NCBI GenBank assembly: GCA_900542045.1
Contig: UQMI01000066.1
Location: 1 to 17,783, forward strand
Origin: an uncultured Blautia sp.
Lineage (GTDB): Bacteria > Bacillota > Clostridia > Lachnospirales > Lachnospiraceae
Length of the DNA: 17,783 bases
Reading direction: 5' to 3'
A model generated the notes under the pieces. It saw only the letters and a list, made by a program, of their open reading frames with translations. It was not told where the DNA came from and searched no databases. A program made the position numbers and the translations under genes. How positions within the stretch are numbered: the first letter of the stretch is position 1; each line of letters opens with the position of its first letter. Positions 13,961-17,783 of this stretch are shown here, piece after piece.

Positions 13961-14731
13961 TCACCTGCTTTCTTCCGGACAGATCCCATGAATAAAGCTT
14001 CGCCTGTGAATGGGTGTGGGGCCCTTTTCTCTCAGAGCCGCAAGATGGGCGGCAGAGCCATAGCCCTTGTTCGAAGCAAAATCATATCCCGGATAGACCT
14101 TGTCATACTCTACCATCATATGATCTCTCGTTACCTTGGCCACAATACTGGCAGCGGCAATGGAAATACTCTTGGCATCTCCTTTGATAATGGGAACCTG
14201 AGGAATCTCCACCTCCGGTATCGTCACCGCGTCATTGAGAAGAATCTGCGGCCGGACCGGCAGCCGGGAAATGGCTTCCCGCATGGCCTCATAAGTGGCC
14301 TGCAGAATATTGATCTCGTCAATCCGTTCCGGCGGCACACAGCCGATCCCCACACCTATGGCTTCCTGCAGGATTTCTCTGCACAGACTTTCCCGCTTCT
14401 TCTCAGTCAGCTTCTTGGAATCGTTGATATAGAGCAGGGAACAGTCCCCGGGCAGGATCACCGCGCAGGCAACCACCGGCCCTGCCAGAGGGCCCCTGCC
14501 CACTTCGTCAATTCCGCAGACATAACCCAGATGTTCATACTCCCGTTCATAGACTTTCATTGCCTCGGTGCGTTCCCTCTCTTTCTGCAGTGCCTCAGCC
14601 TTTCTTCTGTACTGCTCTACCAGCTTCCGGACTCCTGCCCGGGAATCCGTTTCATACTGCAGGCACAGGGACTCCCACTGATCTTCCCCGGCCTGCTCCA
14701 GTTCTTTTTTAATTTCCTGAATTGCTTTCAT
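13961..14731 (-). CDS. rnhB: Ribonuclease HII
   Basis: This 256-residue enzyme cuts the RNA strand of RNA-DNA hybrids and removes misinserted ribonucleotides from DNA. The catalytic carboxylates fit the family: Asp75 and Glu76 in CGIDEVGRGPLAGP, Asp167 in LLNDAV and Asp185 in IIKGDAKS. The block SIAAASIVAKVTRD is intact. It carries the ~65-residue helical, charged N-terminal extension typical of Firmicutes RNase HII. The ribosome site is weak (GATGAG). It is the first gene of rnhB-yraN-pgeF, with a promoter at 14819-14848. The usual clostridial upstream partner (ylqF/rbgA) is absent. Confidence 0.97.
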   Translation of the reverse strand: MKAIQEIKKELEQAGEDQWESLCLQYETDSRAGVRKLVEQYRRKAEALQKERERTEAMKVYEREYEHLGYVCGIDEVGRGPLAGPVVACAVILPGDCSLLYINDSKKLTEKKRESLCREILQEAIGVGIGCVPPERIDEINILQATYEAMREAISRLPVRPQILLNDAVTIPEVEIPQVPIIKGDAKSISIAAASIVAKVTRDHMMVEYDKVYPGYDFASNKGYGSAAHLAALREKGPTPIHRRSFIHGICPEESR

Positions 14732-14818
14732 TATATTCTCATCGTCCTTCGTCTTCTCATCTGCCCCGGCCGCTTTTTGTCTGTTCAGTCACCGGGCCGT
14801 ATAAAAAGTCATGTAGGT

Positions 14819-14848
14819 ATCATATACGAACCGGCCTTCCCCCGTCAA
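14819..14848 (-). promoter_or_regulatory. Promoter of rnhB-yraN-pgeF
   Basis: The -35 is TTGACG (14843-14848), the spacer is 18 nt and the -10 is TATGAT (14819-14824). The leader to rnhB is about 80 nt. It contains a CCCGG/CCGGG pairing and a 7-codon ORF (MTFYTAR) without a ribosome site, probably chance. Confidence 0.6.
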
Positions 14849-14886
14849 CTCTTCCCGGAGGATTTATAAAACTTTCACTTTCTCAG

Positions 14887-14903
14887 GCAGACAGCAGGTC
14901 TGC
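14887..14903 (-). terminator. Weak terminator candidate after the lipoprotein gene
   Basis: A GCAGAC/GTCTGC hairpin (14887-14892 / 14898-14903) lies 25 bp past the lipoprotein stop. The next T-run on the minus strand comes only about 15 nt later, so it is poor as an intrinsic terminator. Some read-through into rnhB is possible. Confidence 0.3.
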
Positions 14904-14927
14904 AGAGGCAATCTGAAGCAATACGCA

Positions 14928-17168
14928 TTATAAAAGCTGAGAAGGCTTTTCCACCTGATAATCTGCCCATTCGGTAACCTGAACAGCTTCTGACAGATCC
15001 ACCGTTTCCTGATAGGAATCCACCGTAATGGTGTACGGGCTGCTGCCCTGCACATAGACCGTTCCATCGGTTCCCTGCACCGTCACCGAATTTCCGTCCG
15101 CATCCCGGATTTCTCCTGCACAATACAGATTTGTCAAAGTGCTGTTTCCGGTTACTATCCAGCTGCAGCCATCAGCCAGATATAAACTGCTGTAACCGTC
15201 ACCGCCGTCTCCGGCGCAGCTTTCATCCTGCACCACTGCCCCTGTAAGACTGCTTCCTGCTGTCAGATAGAAATCCAGCTGACTGATGCTGTCCCAGATA
15301 ATGTCTCCCTGCATCTCCTGATTCACTGCGGTAAACAGACAGTCTGCTCCATTTTCACCGGCCTGTCCCCATCCTCTTTCATTGGAGTTGCCGGTACAGC
15401 GCAGGAAAAAGGGATTGTCTTCTGCATAGGTAATGTCTACCCCTGACAGGATAAATGTGGATTCCGTGTTGGTTGTATAAAACATACCGCCATTTTTCGC
15501 TGTCAGAGTTCCCCCGTTCATCTCAAAAGTACTGTTGCCGACTTCCGAATCTCCGGACATGCTCTGGTACAGAATCACATTCCAGGTACAGTCGTTCTGC
15601 TCATTCTCACTCATATTGCCCTCCAGGTCCGAATCGAACAGACGCAGTTCATTAAGTCCCTCAATACATACCGCTTCAGATCCGGTGGCTATCAGTTTTG
15701 CGTTGTTTACGGCAATCTGAGCAGTACTGTATACCGCCGGAGAATTCACTCCATTCGATACATAACTGCCGCCGTCCACCACCATGGTGCCGCCTCCTCT
15801 GTCACTGCGGATGGCCGCCGAAGACTCTCCGCTGGTATCCACATCCAGATCCCATGCATAGAGCGTACCGCCTCCTGCCACATGCATTCCCCCGGAAATA
15901 TCTTTCTGGGTGGTGATCTCCGTATCCGAAACCCACGTTTCCCCTTCTCCATAAGAAAAGATTCCGGTTCCGCCTGCCGCATCCGTATTGATGGTGCTGT
16001 CTGTAAGGTACAGAGAACCGTCAATATTTAACAGAGCAGCCCCCACTCCATAAAAACTGGCGGCATCTCCTCCTTCACTGTCTTCTGACATCCGGGATAC
16101 CACCAGATCAGAGAAGGACACTTCTGCGCCTTCTGATACGAGCACCGCATTTTCATCCGTTCCTTCGGAACTTACTGTTTTATCCGTTTCCTGAGCATCT
16201 TCCGTATAGGAATCCACTGCTTCGTAGCTGTCAGGCGCTTCCGTCTGACAGCCCGTACCACCGCCGGCGCCTCCGCCCATCACGGCAATTTCCGCAGCAG
16301 ATCCATCTTCATTCAACAAGATAGAGACTGTATCCCCTTCTGCCAGATCTTCCAGGGTCAGTTCTTCCTGTTGGTTACCGCCCTCCGCATTCTGTCCGTC
16401 TGGTTCCTCAGGGCCATCTCCATCCGGTGGCTGCTGTCCTTCTTCTGTACTGTCCTGGCCCGCTGCTTCCTCTCCTGTCTCCTGGCTCTCCGGCTTTTCT
16501 CCTGTCTCCTGGCTCTCCGGCTTTTCTCCTGTATCCTGGCTCTCCGGCTCCTCTCCTGTCTCCTGGCTCTCCGGCTTTTCCGGGGCTTCTCCCATCTGCG
16601 GACCGCCCTGGTCTCCGCTCATGATTTGTCTGGTAATCTGTGTTTCTTCCGTTATAGACACTACAAGCTCATCTCCGGTCAAATCCAACATAGAGGGCAT
16701 TTCTCTTTCTTCTCCTTCAGGAGCATCCGGTACTTCGTCTCCGTCCTCCACGGATGCCGTATCATCTGTCTCCCGGCTCTCGTCTCCGTCCTCCGAAGCT
16801 TTCTGCGCATCCTGCTCTTCTGACACTGTCTCCGAAGTTGCCTGCAAACTCTCCTCTTCCTCTGCTGTCTGGGAATCTCCCGCGTCTTTTACTGTCTGTA
16901 CTGCCTCTCCGATTTCTCCCCCGATATCATCCTCTGGGAAGGTTTCCTGGTTCATTTCCCTGAGAACGCCAATTTCAATTGTAATAGAATCTTCTCCAAC
17001 TTCCAGAATTTCTCCATATGTTCGGTCTTCCTCCTGACCTTCTTCTGATTGGAATGCGGTCTCCTCCGTCTGTGCAGTATCTTCATTTGTATTGCTGTCC
17101 ACGCAGCCTCCCAGTACGGAAATGCTGACTGTAAGACTTAAGATCAATGCCAGATGTTTTCGCTTCAT
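14928..17168 (-). CDS. Large acidic surface lipoprotein with predicted beta-helix C-terminus
   Basis: This is a 746-residue secreted protein. Residues 1-22 are a lipoprotein signal ending in the lipobox LGGC, with Cys22 lipidated. A small beta-type domain appears split into three pieces: YGEILEVGEDSITIEIG (~51-67), LDLTGDELVVSITEETQITR (~161-180) and LTLEDLAEGDTVSILLNEDG (~270-289). These are separated by Glu/Ser/Thr/Asp-rich low-complexity stretches. The second stretch holds a 9-residue tandem repeat (PESQETGEK type, ~197-234). From ~340 to ~690 short Gly/Asn/Ser-rich strand repeats (GGGTMVVDGGSYVSNGVNS and the like) suggest a right-handed parallel beta-helix. Similar proteins in clostridia are labelled carbohydrate-binding or adhesin-like. 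The frame extends 33 codons upstream, but the ATG at 17168 has AAAGGATG ahead and begins the signal peptide. Ligand unknown; no catalytic motif seen. Confidence 0.85.
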   Translation of the reverse strand: MKRKHLALILSLTVSISVLGGCVDSNTNEDTAQTEETAFQSEEGQEEDRTYGEILEVGEDSITIEIGVLREMNQETFPEDDIGGEIGEAVQTVKDAGDSQTAEEEESLQATSETVSEEQDAQKASEDGDESRETDDTASVEDGDEVPDAPEGEEREMPSMLDLTGDELVVSITEETQITRQIMSGDQGGPQMGEAPEKPESQETGEEPESQDTGEKPESQETGEKPESQETGEEAAGQDSTEEGQQPPDGDGPEEPDGQNAEGGNQQEELTLEDLAEGDTVSILLNEDGSAAEIAVMGGGAGGGTGCQTEAPDSYEAVDSYTEDAQETDKTVSSEGTDENAVLVSEGAEVSFSDLVVSRMSEDSEGGDAASFYGVGAALLNIDGSLYLTDSTINTDAAGGTGIFSYGEGETWVSDTEITTQKDISGGMHVAGGGTLYAWDLDVDTSGESSAAIRSDRGGGTMVVDGGSYVSNGVNSPAVYSTAQIAVNNAKLIATGSEAVCIEGLNELRLFDSDLEGNMSENEQNDCTWNVILYQSMSGDSEVGNSTFEMNGGTLTAKNGGMFYTTNTESTFILSGVDITYAEDNPFFLRCTGNSNERGWGQAGENGADCLFTAVNQEMQGDIIWDSISQLDFYLTAGSSLTGAVVQDESCAGDGGDGYSSLYLADGCSWIVTGNSTLTNLYCAGEIRDADGNSVTVQGTDGTVYVQGSSPYTITVDSYQETVDLSEAVQVTEWADYQVEKPSQLL
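16472..16580 (-). repeat. 27-bp tandem repeat coding the PESQETGEK segment
   Basis: Four copies of a 27-bp unit, with the marker TCCTGGCTCT (plus strand) at 16480, 16507, 16534 and 16561. Copies differ by few bases and stay in frame, encoding 9-residue units in the acidic linker of the lipoprotein. Confidence 0.9.
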
Positions 17169-17194
17169 TCTTATATCATCCTTTCCTGTTTCTG

Positions 17195-17335
17195 TCAGAC
17201 AGTCTTTACTGTCCAAACTGCTTTCTGTTTTTCCGAAAACAATTTTTCTACAGTATAGGCATCCCACTTTAAATCAACCTTAAATCTTTCCGCGAATCCT
17301 GTGAAAATTCTGTGTATATGGCAGATTCCCTTCAT
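17195..17335 (-). CDS. Possible small ORF upstream of the lipoprotein gene
   Basis: A 46-codon frame starts at an ATG (17333-17335) preceded by GGAG at 7 nt spacing and ends in TGA (17195-17197), 26 bp before the lipoprotein ATG. The peptide (begins MKGICHIHRIFTGF) is basic and aromatic-rich, with no signal peptide or motif known to me. It conflicts with the promoter proposed at 17252-17284, which would lie inside it. Either may be spurious. Confidence 0.2.
   Translation of the reverse strand: MKGICHIHRIFTGFAERFKVDLKWDAYTVEKLFSEKQKAVWTVKTV
17252..17284 (-). promoter_or_regulatory. Candidate activator-dependent promoter of the lipoprotein gene
   Basis: The -10 is TATACT (17252-17257) with no good -35. 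In its place are two direct repeats, TTTAAAG (17267-17273) and TTTAAGG (17278-17284), 11 bp apart, the nearer one 9 bp from the -10. That layout is typical of OmpR/PhoB-family response regulators, which substitute for a -35. The leader would be about 75 nt. Confidence 0.4.
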
Positions 17336-17416
17336 TTTACTGCTCCGGCACAGAACCGCAATTTACCCGGCAGTCTGCTTCTTTCTCCTTCATCTGTCTG
17401 CCCTTTCAGTGTTCAT

Positions 17417-17783
17417 CTGTACAGTATAATTTTTCTAACACGGTATAGCTGGAGGTTCCCGGAATTACCACTGTACAGTATACTTTGGAATTACGGGTGT
17501 AGTTTCCGTATGTTGTTACTCTGCTGTACTGACGACCTCGGAATTACGGGCGTAATTTCCATATGCTGGAATCCTACCGTATTGACTGCTTTGGATTTAC
17601 GGGCGAATTCTTCACTTCTGCTTTTTTCACCGTATCTTCCGGCATGGGTTTACGGGCAGATTTCATACTTTTGCTTTTCCTGCCGTATTCCCTGCCAAAA
17701 TCTTACGGGTAGTTTTCACATTTCTTCTTTTTCTGCCGTATTCCCTGCCAAAATCTTACGGGTAGTTTTCACATTTCTTCTTT
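17417..17783. repeat. 53-bp-period intergenic repeat array, continuing past the window edge
   Basis: TTACGGG recurs at 17491, 17544, 17597, 17650 and 17703, with the sixth at 17756, every step exactly 53 bp. Between them CCGTA (CTGTA in the two leftmost units) recurs at 17471, 17524, 17577, 17630, 17683 and 17736, also exactly 53 bp apart. A related CTGTACAGTATA lies at 17417, 54 bp before its copy at 17471. The rightmost units are nearly identical over the whole unit and the left ones keep mainly the two cores. The unit is not a multiple of 3 and has no ORF. The stretch 17336-17416, between the small ORF and the array, shows nothing recognisable. Confidence 0.85.

Noticed and set aside
14761..14812. 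Short leader peptides (MTFYTAR and an overlapping GTG frame) before rnhB
   Set aside because: They have no ribosome sites and show no amino-acid bias suggesting attenuation.
17417..17783. CRISPR array
   Set aside because: The whole 53-bp unit is repeated in the freshest copies, with no unique spacers between constant repeats, and there are no cas genes.

Overview
The window looks like a chromosomal segment of an acetogenic gut clostridium, most likely Lachnospiraceae and Blautia-like. The inference rests on a CODH/ACS (Wood-Ljungdahl) gene cluster, mid-range GC, Shine-Dalgarno-led genes, and Firmicutes-type housekeeping neighbours. Genus is inferred from gene content only; no search was run.

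Region 1 (1-4724, minus strand) is the head of a CODH/ACS locus. In transcription order it holds a His/Cys-rich putative nickel-binding protein, a CooT-family nickel protein, a CooC-type ATPase (cooC2), the Ni-Fe CO dehydrogenase cooS/acsA, a second CooC/AcsF ATPase, and the first codons of a probable acsB running off the left edge. Metal handling, cluster assembly and catalysis are thus encoded together. Two good sigma-A-like promoters are visible, one before the His-rich gene and one (TTGACA-17-TACAAT) before cooC2. Both drive long leaders, and a 21-codon ORF with a strong ribosome site ends on the cooS ribosome site.

Region 2 (4878-6796) has a plus-strand aldo/keto reductase with its own promoter, then an IS200-type element (TnpA only). 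The element sits between this gene and the convergent gpsA operon. It has subterminal hairpins, a fold-back that could hide the tnpA ribosome site in read-through RNA, and a structured non-coding stretch of about 180 bp between tnpA and its right-end hairpin.

Region 3 (6797-11254) is a minus-strand operon: a DUF512 radical-SAM/PDZ protein, der, plsY and gpsA, covering ribosome assembly and phospholipid precursor synthesis. Its promoter faces the divergent promoter of a long-form ribose-phosphate diphosphokinase gene (11296-12480, plus).

Region 4 (12523-14848) has a bidirectional terminator, then the minus-strand operon rnhB-yraN-pgeF.

Region 5 (14928-17783) encodes a 746-residue acidic surface lipoprotein with a predicted beta-helix C-terminus. 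Upstream of it is a 53-bp-period repeat array that runs off the right edge. Its inverted TACGG/CCGTA half-sites alternate at exactly 32 and 21 bp, and I did not recognise it as a known element. No rRNA, tRNA or CRISPR array was seen.
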